Source: Candidatus Iainarchaeum sp. (GTDB taxonomy: Archaea; Iainarchaeota; Iainarchaeia; Iainarchaeales; JAAZKV01). Taken from it: a DNA stretch of 17,171 nt. Both the position numbers and the translations under genes were made by a program. A model generated the notes under the pieces. It was not told the DNA's origin. It worked only from the letters and a program-made list of their open reading frames with translations, and searched no databases. The DNA lies in NCBI GenBank assembly GCA_018651445.1, contig JABIDZ010000048.1:1-17171 (forward strand). The letters are read 5' to 3'. Positions 8,053 to 14,484 of the stretch are shown here, one piece after another; the stretch's first letter is position 1; the number at the start of each line of letters is the position of its first letter.

Positions 8053-9162
8053 ATGAACGAATTTGATTATGATATTTTGGGACCCGAAAAAATACTTGAA
8101 GTGCACGACCCAAAAACTGGAATGAAAGGTTTTGTTGTTATTGATAGTACTGTTCTTGGAGTTGGAAAAGGCGGGATAAGGATGACGCCAACAGTTGACA
8201 AAGAAGAAGTTTTTCGACTAGCTCGAACAATGACACTAAAAAATTCGCTAGCGGGACTACCTTTTGGCGGAGCAAAGAGTGGAATAATCGCTGATGCGCA
8301 CCAACTAAGTTTAAGCGAAAAAAAGAAACTTGTTGAGAGCTTTGCAAGTGCTCTAAAAGAATTGTGTCCTGCTCAATACGTTGCTGCTCCAGACATTAGT
8401 ATGAGTGAGCGCGAAATGGAGTGGTTTTCAAAAAAACTAAAAAGTAGAAAAGCTTGTACTGGAAAACCAAAAAAGATGGGTGGTTTGCCACACGAACTAG
8501 GAAGTACTGGACTTGGTGTTGCAGTTGCGACTGAAGTCGCAGTAAAAAGCCTAGGAAAAAAACTGAAAGGAATGACCTTGGCTGTAGAAGGGTTTGGAAA
8601 CGTAGGGACTTTTGCTACAAAATTTTTAACAGAAAAAGGGGCTAAGTTAATTGCGGTTAGTGATTCACATGGTTGTTTGAAAGACGCGAGTGGAATTGAT
8701 TATGAAAAATTAATGAAAGTAAAAAAGAAAACGAGGAGTGTTGTAAACTACTCAATTAAGAAACCGTTGATTTGTCCAGGAATTATTAGTGTTGATGCGG
8801 ATATCCTGATTACTGCTGCGATACCCGACTTGATTAAAACAAGCGATGTGGAAAAAGTTCGTGCAAAAATAATTGTGCAAGGAAGTAATATTCCTATGAG
8901 TGAACAAACTGAAGAATTATTACATAAAAGAAAAGTTTTGGTCGTACCAGATTTCGTTGCTAATGCTGGAGGAGTAATTTCTTCGTATGTTGAGTACATC
9001 GGCGGAAATGAGAAAAAGATGTTTAAAATGGTTGAAGACAAAATTAGAACGAACACTAAACTAGTTTTAGCGCAAGCAAAAAAGAAACGAACTTATCCTC
9101 GTAAAGCTGCTCTAGCAATAGCTGAAGAAAGACTGCTTGCCAAGTGCAAATGCAAGAAATAA
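8053..9162 (+). CDS. gdhA: Glu/Leu/Phe/Val dehydrogenase family, probable glutamate dehydrogenase (short form)
   Basis: Reversible oxidative deamination of an amino acid to a 2-oxo acid, here most likely glutamate/2-oxoglutarate. In 369 residues, K39, K63, K75, A112, D114, V308 and S311 line up with K89, K113, K125, A163, D165, V377 and S380 of Clostridium symbiosum glutamate dehydrogenase; the Lys spacings (24 and 12) are identical. K39 and S311 are the residues that hold the substrate's gamma-carboxylate. The NAD(P) domain begins at VEGFGNVG (about 190). The N-terminus is about 50 residues shorter than in the usual enzyme and resembles leucine dehydrogenase in the stretch VHDPKTGMKGFVVIDSTVLG. 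The GGTGAG ribosome-binding site (8044-8049) overlaps the trxB stop. It could supply glutamate to the aminotransferase downstream. The C-terminus CKCKK is odd. Confidence 0.88.
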   Translation: MNEFDYDILGPEKILEVHDPKTGMKGFVVIDSTVLGVGKGGIRMTPTVDKEEVFRLARTMTLKNSLAGLPFGGAKSGIIADAHQLSLSEKKKLVESFASALKELCPAQYVAAPDISMSEREMEWFSKKLKSRKACTGKPKKMGGLPHELGSTGLGVAVATEVAVKSLGKKLKGMTLAVEGFGNVGTFATKFLTEKGAKLIAVSDSHGCLKDASGIDYEKLMKVKKKTRSVVNYSIKKPLICPGIISVDADILITAAIPDLIKTSDVEKVRAKIIVQGSNIPMSEQTEELLHKRKVLVVPDFVANAGGVISSYVEYIGGNEKKMFKMVEDKIRTNTKLVLAQAKKKRTYPRKAALAIAEERLLAKCKCKK

Positions 9163-9173
9163 CCCAAATCCAT

Positions 9174-9184
9174 AAATTTAAAAA
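9174..9184 (+). promoter_or_regulatory. TATA-like box upstream of tRNA-Arg / aminotransferase operon
   Basis: AAATTTAAAAA lies 12 bp after the dehydrogenase stop and would place a start near 9206. A second A/T element, TTATATT (about 9201-9207), would place one near 9231. Either would make a primary transcript carrying tRNA-Arg and probably the aminotransferase gene. Which is used cannot be told from the sequence. Confidence 0.4.
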
Positions 9185-9224
9185 TGTGGTTTGGAACAAG
9201 TTATATTGTACTCTGTAATAGCAC

Positions 9225-9255
9225 AGGGCTGCTGAGTGAAACGAAGCGCCTTTTT
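9225..9255 (+). terminator. Imperfect hairpin followed by five T, possible terminator
   Basis: The arm AGGGCTGCT (9225-9233, T9230 bulged) can pair with AGCGCCTT (9245-9252) around an 11-base loop, and the run T5 occupies 9251-9255. This looks like an intrinsic terminator for the trxB-gdh transcript, although archaeal termination mainly needs the U run. Alternatively it is a structured 5' leader of the tRNA transcript, or a decayed tRNA 5' half (see findings). Confidence 0.35.
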
Positions 9256-9294
9256 AGTGCAGGTTTTGAATTCGCAGAATTCAAAAAGTGCAGG
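9256..9294. repeat. Perfect palindrome flanked by 8-bp direct repeat at the tRNA-Arg 5' end
   Basis: Two 10-bp arms, TTTTGAATTC (9264-9273) and GAATTCAAAA (9277-9286), are perfect inverted repeats around GCA. The unit is framed immediately on both sides by the direct repeat AGTGCAGG (9256-9263 and 9287-9294). The last two bases of the right copy are the first two bases of the mature tRNA. The layout (palindrome plus target-site-like duplication) is not expected by chance in such a short stretch. Confidence 0.8.
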
Positions 9295-9365
9295 GCCTGT
9301 AGCCTAGTGGATAGGGCGACTGCCTTCTAAGCAGTAGATCGGGAGTTCGAATCTCCTCAGGCCCG
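9293..9365 (+). tRNA. tRNA-Arg (anticodon TCT)
   Basis: 73 bases fold into a complete cloverleaf: acceptor GGGCCTG/CAGGCCC with discriminator G, D stem GCCT/GGGC, anticodon stem ACTGC/GCAGT around the loop CTTCTAA (anticodon TCT, reading AGA and probably AGG), a 5-base variable loop, and T stem GGGAG/CTCCT around TTCGAAT. There is no intron and no encoded 3' CCA, so CCA must be added. AGA is a very common Arg codon in the genes of this window. The aminotransferase ATG follows eight bases after the tRNA end. Confidence 0.96.
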
Positions 9366-9373
9366 TTTAATCA

Positions 9374-10318
9374 ATGCGTAATTATGTTTTGGGTGTTAGA
9401 TTGGAAGAAACGGAATTTATTTGGTATAATCGTGAATGGAAGAAATGGGACGACGCATTTACACATGTGTTAACACATTCACTACATTATGGTTCAGCGG
9501 TATTTGAAGGGATTAGATGTTATAACACTGATAAGGGGCCAGCGGTTTTTCGATTAAAAGATCACAACGAACGACTTTTTCGCTCGGCAGAAATTATAGG
9601 GATGAAAAATTCTTTTACTAAAAAAGAAATGTTTGAAGCATCAAAAAAAGTGATTACAAAAAACAATTTAAAAGAAGCTTATATTCGTCCATTGTTATTC
9701 TATGGTTATACCAAAATGGGTCTTGACTCGGTTGGCTTAGAAGCAGAAGGGATGATTGCGGCTCTGCCTTGGGGTGCGTATCTTGGAGAAGAAGCAAAAG
9801 TGAAAGGAATTAGTTTGAAAATTTCACAGTATTCAAGACACTTTCCTGTTCCAGAACTAAATCATGCGAAGGTATCTGGTTTCTACGCGAATAGTACTCT
9901 AGCAAAAATGGATGCAATAAAAGATGGTTACAAAGAAGCATTGATGCTTGATTTAGACGGTAATGTTGCAGAGTGTACAGGAGAAAATATTTTCATTGTT
10001 AAAGACAAAAAATTAATTACGCCTACAACAAAAAATGCATTAAGAGGAATTACAAGAGATAGTGTAATTGAAATTGCAAAAAGCCAAGGGATTGTTGTTG
10101 AAGAAAAAACAATTACTAAAGAAGAATTATTCGGTGCAGATGAATGTTTTATTACAGGAACTGCTGCTGAAATCACTCCGGTTACAAGTGTTGATGGTAA
10201 AATTATTAGTGCAAGTGTTGGCGAAACAACCGTATTAGTTCAAAAGATTTTCGAAGAAACTATTCATGGAAAACGACCAGAGTTTATTGACTGGTTAGAT
10301 TTTGTTGATGAATGCTGA
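9374..10318 (+). CDS. ilvE: Class IV branched-chain-type aminotransferase, possible aromatic aminotransferase
   Basis: PLP-dependent fold-type IV aminotransferase that exchanges amino groups between glutamate and branched-chain or aromatic 2-oxo acids. It shows LHYGSAVFEGIR (37-48), the PLP lysine K166 in NHAKVSGFY, the E200/E204 pair in ECTGENIF near the cofactor, and the TGTAAEITPV phosphate/substrate loop near 255-265. The length of 314 residues is slightly above the usual 300. The first ATG lies 8 bases after tRNA-Arg; an alternative TTG at 9401 is preceded by GGGTG (9391-9395) and would give the more typical N-terminus M-EETEFIW, so the true start is open. No ilvBCD or leu genes are here. 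The place directly before pheA in an aromatic cluster argues for Phe/Tyr transamination in vivo; this is inference, and the family fold alone says branched-chain type. Confidence 0.9.
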   Translation: MRNYVLGVRLEETEFIWYNREWKKWDDAFTHVLTHSLHYGSAVFEGIRCYNTDKGPAVFRLKDHNERLFRSAEIIGMKNSFTKKEMFEASKKVITKNNLKEAYIRPLLFYGYTKMGLDSVGLEAEGMIAALPWGAYLGEEAKVKGISLKISQYSRHFPVPELNHAKVSGFYANSTLAKMDAIKDGYKEALMLDLDGNVAECTGENIFIVKDKKLITPTTKNALRGITRDSVIEIAKSQGIVVEEKTITKEELFGADECFITGTAAEITPVTSVDGKIISASVGETTVLVQKIFEETIHGKRPEFIDWLDFVDEC

Positions 10319-10340
10319 AGGGATAATGTAGAGGGATACA

Positions 10341-11132
10341 ATGCAAATAGGATTTTTGGGACCAAAAACAAGTTTTTCGCACGAAGCTGCAATAGCAGTT
10401 TTTCCAAATGACAATTTAGTTGCACTAAATTCTATTCGAGCTGTTTTTGCGAGTCTTGTAACACGAGAAGTTACGGAAGCGATAGTGCCAATTGAAAACT
10501 CTCGAGGTGGCAGTGTATCAGCAACTCTTGATGAGTTGATTGAAAAAGATATTTTTATCATTGGAGAATATTTTTTGCATGTAAAACATTGTTTTTTAGC
10601 AAGACGGCCTTTAAGTGAAATAAAAAAGATTTATTCGCATCCACAAGGTTTTGCACAATGCCGAAATTGGATTGATAGAAATGCTTTTGACAAAGAACTA
10701 GTCGAAGTAGGAAGTACTTCAAAAGCTGCAGAAAATGCTTCTCTTGGATTTGCATCAGGAGCAATTGCATCTCACTTAGCTGGAGAAAAATTTGGACTTG
10801 ACGTCTTAGATGGAGAAATTAATGACGATAAAGAAAATATAACTCGCTTTGCTATTGTTTCAAAAAGATCGGCTTTACCAGAAGGGAAGAAGAAAACTGG
10901 TTTAGTTTTCGGAGTAAAAGATAAACCCGGAGCATTATGTGAAGTTCTAAAATCGTTTGAGAAATTCGATGTGAATTTGATCAAACTTGAATCTAGGCCT
11001 TCAAGACGAAAAAAATGGGAGTATTTACTTTTTGCTGAAATCGAAGGGAACACTTCTGAAGAAAAGGTTTCAAAATCGCTAAAAGAGATTGGCGAACACA
11101 CATCTTTTCTAAAAGTTCTAGGTAGTTATTAG
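10341..11132 (+). CDS. pheA: Prephenate dehydratase with ACT domain
   Basis: Converts prephenate to phenylpyruvate, the Phe branch. In 263 residues: an N-terminal GFLGPKTSFSHEAA (4-17), VPIENSRGGSV (49-59), the catalytic TRF (168-170), then an ACT domain from about 186 with GALCEVL (197-203) and ESRP (217-220), the two motifs that bind phenylalanine for feedback inhibition. It is a monofunctional dehydratase: there is no chorismate mutase domain at the N-terminus, unlike the E. coli P-protein. It starts 22 bp after the aminotransferase stop behind GAGGGAT. Feedback by Phe is expected because both ACT motifs are intact. Confidence 0.95.
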   Translation: MQIGFLGPKTSFSHEAAIAVFPNDNLVALNSIRAVFASLVTREVTEAIVPIENSRGGSVSATLDELIEKDIFIIGEYFLHVKHCFLARRPLSEIKKIYSHPQGFAQCRNWIDRNAFDKELVEVGSTSKAAENASLGFASGAIASHLAGEKFGLDVLDGEINDDKENITRFAIVSKRSALPEGKKKTGLVFGVKDKPGALCEVLKSFEKFDVNLIKLESRPSRRKKWEYLLFAEIEGNTSEEKVSKSLKEIGEHTSFLKVLGSY

Positions 11133-11147
11133 ACAAGATAAACTTTG

Positions 11148-11157
11148 TTTTTAATTA
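11148..11157 (+). promoter_or_regulatory. Internal TATA-like box before the chorismate mutase gene
   Basis: TTTTTAATTA is centred 25.5 bp before the ATG at 11178, in the 45-bp gap after pheA. This is the same spacing as the other leaderless promoters in the window and supports 11178 as the start over a TTG in frame at 11145. The downstream genes may therefore be expressed independently of pheA and the tRNA. Confidence 0.5.
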
Positions 11158-11177
11158 TTTTGATAGCAGGTTTTTAT

Positions 11178-11861
11178 ATGAAAATTGATTTGAATGAACT
11201 CCGGATAAAAATAGACCAATTAAACACAGGAGTAATATCAGGTTTAAAACATCGTTCTCGATTCTTAACAAATGATGGTGTTTTTGATAGTGATTTCGCA
11301 AATGGGCAAACATGGTTTTTGTATAGGTTACAAAAAGAACAGGATATTGACGCACAATTTGGTAGATTCTTATATTTTGACCAACACCCCTTTATTTTTA
11401 AAAAAGAGGAACTTACAAAACCACTGGTTGAACGGATTGTTCCAGAGTCACCAATTAATTATATCTCTGTGGATTTATCAGAGAGGATAATCAGAATTTA
11501 CCAGGATGTTGTCAAAGCAATTTGTGCGAAAGGAGAAGACGAAACCCAATATGGTGAAGTTGTGAAGCTCGATGTTAATAACGTGTTATTATTTAATGAG
11601 CGAACCGTAGGGATTGGTGGACAAGTAGCTCAATACAAATTACAAGACAATCCTAAACTCTCAGAGCTCGGTTCTGCCAAAGAGATTAAAGAGATTTTAT
11701 TTAGAAAGGAAAGAGAAGATCAAGTAATTAATGATATGAAAGAAAAAGCCGAACAATTAGGGATCAAATATCCGAGTGCAATTGGGGTGTTTGCCAAAGA
11801 ATTAATTGATATAACAATGGAAACAGAAATAAAATATATTCTGGAGCAAAAAAATGATTAA
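11178..11861 (+). CDS. aroQ: Chorismate mutase, eukaryotic (yeast Aro7-like) AroQ type
   Basis: Rearranges chorismate to prephenate, the branch-point step to Phe and Tyr. The all-helical 227-residue protein opens with LNELRIKIDQLN (5-16), the AroQ helix-1 pattern, and has the full length of fungal/plant enzymes (about 250) instead of the roughly 90 of bacterial AroQ. Aligned from memory with yeast Aro7, all six catalytic residues have counterparts: R9 (R16), R142 (R157), K154 (K168), E180 (E198), T213 (T242) and E217 (E246). Supporting similar stretches are VINDMKEKAEQLG (183-195) and ITMETEIKYIL (212-222). One extra residue lies between R142 and K154. The Tyr/Trp effector site is not kept: yeast G141-S142 and T145 correspond to G126-E127 and K130. 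Neither PheA nor TyrA here has a mutase domain, so context demands this enzyme. Its end overlaps aroE by 8 bp. Confidence 0.85.
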   Translation: MKIDLNELRIKIDQLNTGVISGLKHRSRFLTNDGVFDSDFANGQTWFLYRLQKEQDIDAQFGRFLYFDQHPFIFKKEELTKPLVERIVPESPINYISVDLSERIIRIYQDVVKAICAKGEDETQYGEVVKLDVNNVLLFNERTVGIGGQVAQYKLQDNPKLSELGSAKEIKEILFRKEREDQVINDMKEKAEQLGIKYPSAIGVFAKELIDITMETEIKYILEQKND

Positions 11862-12672
11862 TGCAAAAACCAAAGTGCTGGCAGTTATTGGAAAACCAAT
11901 CGGTCACTCGATGAGTCCTCTTATACATAATGCTGCTTTAAAAAAAGAAAATCTAAACGTAGTTTACACAGCATTTGAAGTTAACAATGTAAAAACCGCA
12001 ATTGACGCTATGAAAGAACTTGATTTTATTGGATATAGTGTTACGATCCCACATAAAATAGAAGTTATGCAGTACATGGATGAGATAGATTCTTTAGCTA
12101 AAAAGATTGGAGCAGTAAACACGGTTCTAAATAAAAACGGGAGATTGATTGGTTATAACAGTGATTGTAACGGTGTGATAAACGCACTAAAAGAGAAAAC
12201 TATTTTGGATGGAAAAGTTGTTTATGTTCTTGGAAACGGTGGTGCCACAAGAGCTATTGTTACAGGATTGCTTGATGCAAATGCAAAAGTTGTTGTTTTT
12301 GGAAGAGATGCCAAAAAGGTTAGCGAGTTTGCAACCGAATTCGGAATCAAAGGAAAAGTGCTAGATGACATCGATACAAATTACGATATTTTAGTTAATG
12401 CGACGCCTGTTGGAATGTCACCAAATATAGATGCTATGGTTGTGAGCGAAGATATTTTAAAAGAAGGAAAAATAGTTTTTGACATTGTTTACAACCCGCT
12501 AGAAACTTTGTTATTAAAAAAAGCAAAAGCCAATGGATGCATAACTATTGCAGGAGTTGAAATGTTCTTGGAGCAAGCATACATCCAATTCGAATTATTC
12601 ACTGGTAAAAAATGTCCAAAAGAAGTTATGCGAGAAATTGTTTTTGAAAAACTAAAAGAGCGGGATGAATGA
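11854..12672 (+). CDS. aroE: Shikimate 5-dehydrogenase
   Basis: Reduces 3-dehydroshikimate to shikimate with NADPH. The 272 residues contain the substrate motif GHSMSP (17-22), SVTIPHK with catalytic K68, GAVNT (86-90), NSD with catalytic D104, the nucleotide loop GNGGATRA (127-134), and R151 in VFGRDAKK at the position that prefers NADPH over NADH. Length is standard for AroE. The ribosome-binding site GGAG (11843-11846) lies inside the end of the chorismate mutase gene, with which it overlaps by 8 bp, and its stop overlaps the aroK start (ATGA). Translational coupling along aroQ-aroE-aroK is likely. Confidence 0.95.
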   Translation: MINAKTKVLAVIGKPIGHSMSPLIHNAALKKENLNVVYTAFEVNNVKTAIDAMKELDFIGYSVTIPHKIEVMQYMDEIDSLAKKIGAVNTVLNKNGRLIGYNSDCNGVINALKEKTILDGKVVYVLGNGGATRAIVTGLLDANAKVVVFGRDAKKVSEFATEFGIKGKVLDDIDTNYDILVNATPVGMSPNIDAMVVSEDILKEGKIVFDIVYNPLETLLLKKAKANGCITIAGVEMFLEQAYIQFELFTGKKCPKEVMREIVFEKLKERDE

Positions 12673-13187
12673 TGGAAAAGAATTTGTTTTTAATTGGTTA
12701 TCGCGGAACAGGAAAAACCTTTCTTGGAAAAATAATTGCAGAGAAGTTGGGTAGAGACTTTGTTGATACAGATGAGTTAATTATTGACTTGGCTGGTAAA
12801 AGCATCCCTGAGATCTTTTCACAAGACGGAGAAGAAAAGTTTCGCGAGTGGGAAACAAAAGCTCTCACAAAAGCTTGTGAAAAAGAAGGGCGTATTATTA
12901 GTTGTGGGGGAGGGGTCGTTACACAAGAACGAAACTTTCCTCTACTAAAAACAGGCGTTGTTTGTTTACTAAAATCAAATGCAAAAACAATCTTTGATCG
13001 AATTTATGGTGATGGAAATAGACCATCTCTTACAGATAAAGATCCACTTGAAGAAATTGTTCACTTGCTCGCAGTTCGCGCTCCGTTGTATGAGCGAGCA
13101 AAAGATTTTGAAATTGAAACGAGCATAAATGATCATGAAAAATATACTGATGAAATAATTTCAAAGTTTAACGAAGTTTCTAACTAA
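12669..13187 (+). CDS. aroK: Shikimate kinase, bacterial P-loop type
   Basis: Phosphorylates shikimate at the 3-OH with ATP. The 172-residue protein is the nucleoside-monophosphate-kinase-fold enzyme: Walker A GYRGTGKT (10-17), DTD (33-35), R59 in FREWE, CGGGV (79-83), the lid NRPSL (117-121), and R137 in VRAPLYE. Most archaea use an unrelated GHMP-family shikimate kinase, so this gene is probably of bacterial origin, either acquired by transfer or shared by its lineage. The start overlaps the aroE stop in ATGA; a second ATG follows directly at 12672. Its stop overlaps the aroA stop on the other strand by 4 bp. Confidence 0.95.
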   Translation: MMEKNLFLIGYRGTGKTFLGKIIAEKLGRDFVDTDELIIDLAGKSIPEIFSQDGEEKFREWETKALTKACEKEGRIISCGGGVVTQERNFPLLKTGVVCLLKSNAKTIFDRIYGDGNRPSLTDKDPLEEIVHLLAVRAPLYERAKDFEIETSINDHEKYTDEIISKFNEVSN

Positions 13188-14455
13188 AGACTATCAAAAA
13201 GTTCCCAAAACTCTGGAAAAGATTTTGAAACACATGTTGGGTTTTCGATTTTTATTCCCGGAACAGTTAATCCTAAAACAGCAAAACTCATTGCCATTCG
13301 ATGGTCGTCATAAGTTTCTATTTGTGCAGGAGTTGGTTTTCCACCTTCGATTACAAGGTAGTCTTCGCCTGCTTCAACAGTTATGCCACATTTTTCTAAT
13401 TCATTTTTAATTGCAGTGATCCGGTCAGTCTCTTTCACTTTTAAACTTCCAACATTAGTTATTTTTGTTTTTCCTTTTGCAACGCTTGCGAGTACTGCGA
13501 GGGTTTGTGCAGTGTCAACCATCGCATTCATATCGACTTCAATTCCTTTTAATTCGCCATCACTTTCTATTTGTAAATAATTTTCTCCTTTTTCAATCTT
13601 ACAACCCATCTTTTCAAGGACTTCAATAAAATGTATATCTCCTTGTGCAGAATCAGGATTAATATTATTTATTTTTATTTTCCCTCCTGTGATTGCAGCT
13701 GCTGCTAAAAAGTATGATACTCCTGAAGAATCACTTTCAACAAAATATTCTTTTGCGAGATAACTTGCTTTTGGAACTAAAAAACTTTCATAATTATTAT
13801 TTTTTACATTTACTCCAAATGTTTTCATTATATCGATTGTCATATCAACAAAAGGTTTTGATGATAGTTCGCCAACTATTTCAACAGTTACTTCGTCTTT
13901 TGCTTTTGGCGCGGAGAGAAGAATCGAAGTTAGGTATTGTGAACTTGTAGTGCCCTTGAGTTTTATTGTACCTCCTTTTAATCCAAAAGAATCTATTTGT
14001 AGTGGTGGACATCGCTCTCCGTTTTCTGTTTTGTTTTTTGCGATAATTGTGCCATCAACATTTGTTTCTAAAGCCCTAACTAAATCTTCAATTGGTCGCT
14101 CACACATTCTCTCATTCCCGCTAAGGATTACGTCTCCGACTCCAAGAGAACAAAGACTTGTTAAAAATCTCATTGCAGTTCCGGCTCCGCCAACATTTAT
14201 TTCTCCATTATAAGATAGTTTTTCCGGGGAAGTTACGTTTACTTCTGTTTTTGAAACCTCTTCAACCTTTGCTCCGAGCAATTTTATTGCTTCTAACATA
14301 TACTTGGTATCATCACAACTAGGCAAGTTTGCAAGAGTAGTAGTACCTTTTGCAAGAGCTGCAATTACCAGTGCGCGATTCGCATAGCTCTTAGAACCAG
14401 GAATACTTAGTTCTGTGTTGATTCTCTCTTTTGGTTGAATTTGCTTTATTTGCAT
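13184..14455 (-). CDS. aroA: 3-phosphoshikimate 1-carboxyvinyltransferase (EPSP synthase)
   Basis: Joins shikimate 3-phosphate and phosphoenolpyruvate to make EPSP. From the Met at 14455 it has 423 residues and numbers almost like the E. coli enzyme: PGSKSYANRAL with K22, the PEP loop GGAGTAMRF (89-97), RMCERPI (117-122 region), SSQ (171-173), D314, KETDR (K341, R345), DDHRM with R386, and K411. Two loop residues differ from E. coli: N94 is Gly and P101 is Phe. The frame continues 13 codons upstream but that stretch (VVLILLYY) is not family-like, and the Met at 14455 is 26.5 bp from the shared TATA box. It is convergent with aroK (4-bp stop overlap) and divergent from aroC. Confidence 0.96.
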   Translation of the reverse strand: MQIKQIQPKERINTELSIPGSKSYANRALVIAALAKGTTTLANLPSCDDTKYMLEAIKLLGAKVEEVSKTEVNVTSPEKLSYNGEINVGGAGTAMRFLTSLCSLGVGDVILSGNERMCERPIEDLVRALETNVDGTIIAKNKTENGERCPPLQIDSFGLKGGTIKLKGTTSSQYLTSILLSAPKAKDEVTVEIVGELSSKPFVDMTIDIMKTFGVNVKNNNYESFLVPKASYLAKEYFVESDSSGVSYFLAAAAITGGKIKINNINPDSAQGDIHFIEVLEKMGCKIEKGENYLQIESDGELKGIEVDMNAMVDTAQTLAVLASVAKGKTKITNVGSLKVKETDRITAIKNELEKCGITVEAGEDYLVIEGGKPTPAQIETYDDHRMAMSFAVLGLTVPGIKIENPTCVSKSFPEFWELFDSL

Positions 14456-14478
14456 AGAAAAACGGTAATACAATAGAA

Positions 14479-14484
14479 TTAAAA
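14479..14484. promoter_or_regulatory. Single bidirectional TATA box between aroA and aroC
   Basis: In the 52-bp gap between the divergent ATGs (14455 and 14508), TTAAAA is centred at 14481.5, which is 26.5 bp from both start codons. Read on the minus strand it is TTTTAA. Both transcripts would be leaderless. The six T before the aroC ATG (about 14500-14505) contain no ribosome-binding site, which fits. Confidence 0.6.

Noticed and set aside
9226..9262. C/D or H/ACA guide RNA upstream of tRNA-Arg
   Set aside because: A CTGA is present at 9232-9235, but no C box (RTGATGA) or ACA box lies at a suitable distance.
9293..9365. Intron or split in tRNA-Arg
   Set aside because: The anticodon stem-loop is contiguous and every stem closes with no extra bases.
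11145..11177. TTG-initiated extension of the chorismate mutase gene
   Set aside because: It would begin inside the TATA-like element, and the added hydrophobic residues have no counterpart in the family. The ATG at 11178 is preferred.
13180..13190. 4-bp overlap of the aroK and aroA stop regions as a regulatory signal
   Set aside because: Tail-to-tail overlaps of this size are common in compact genomes and show no extra structure here.
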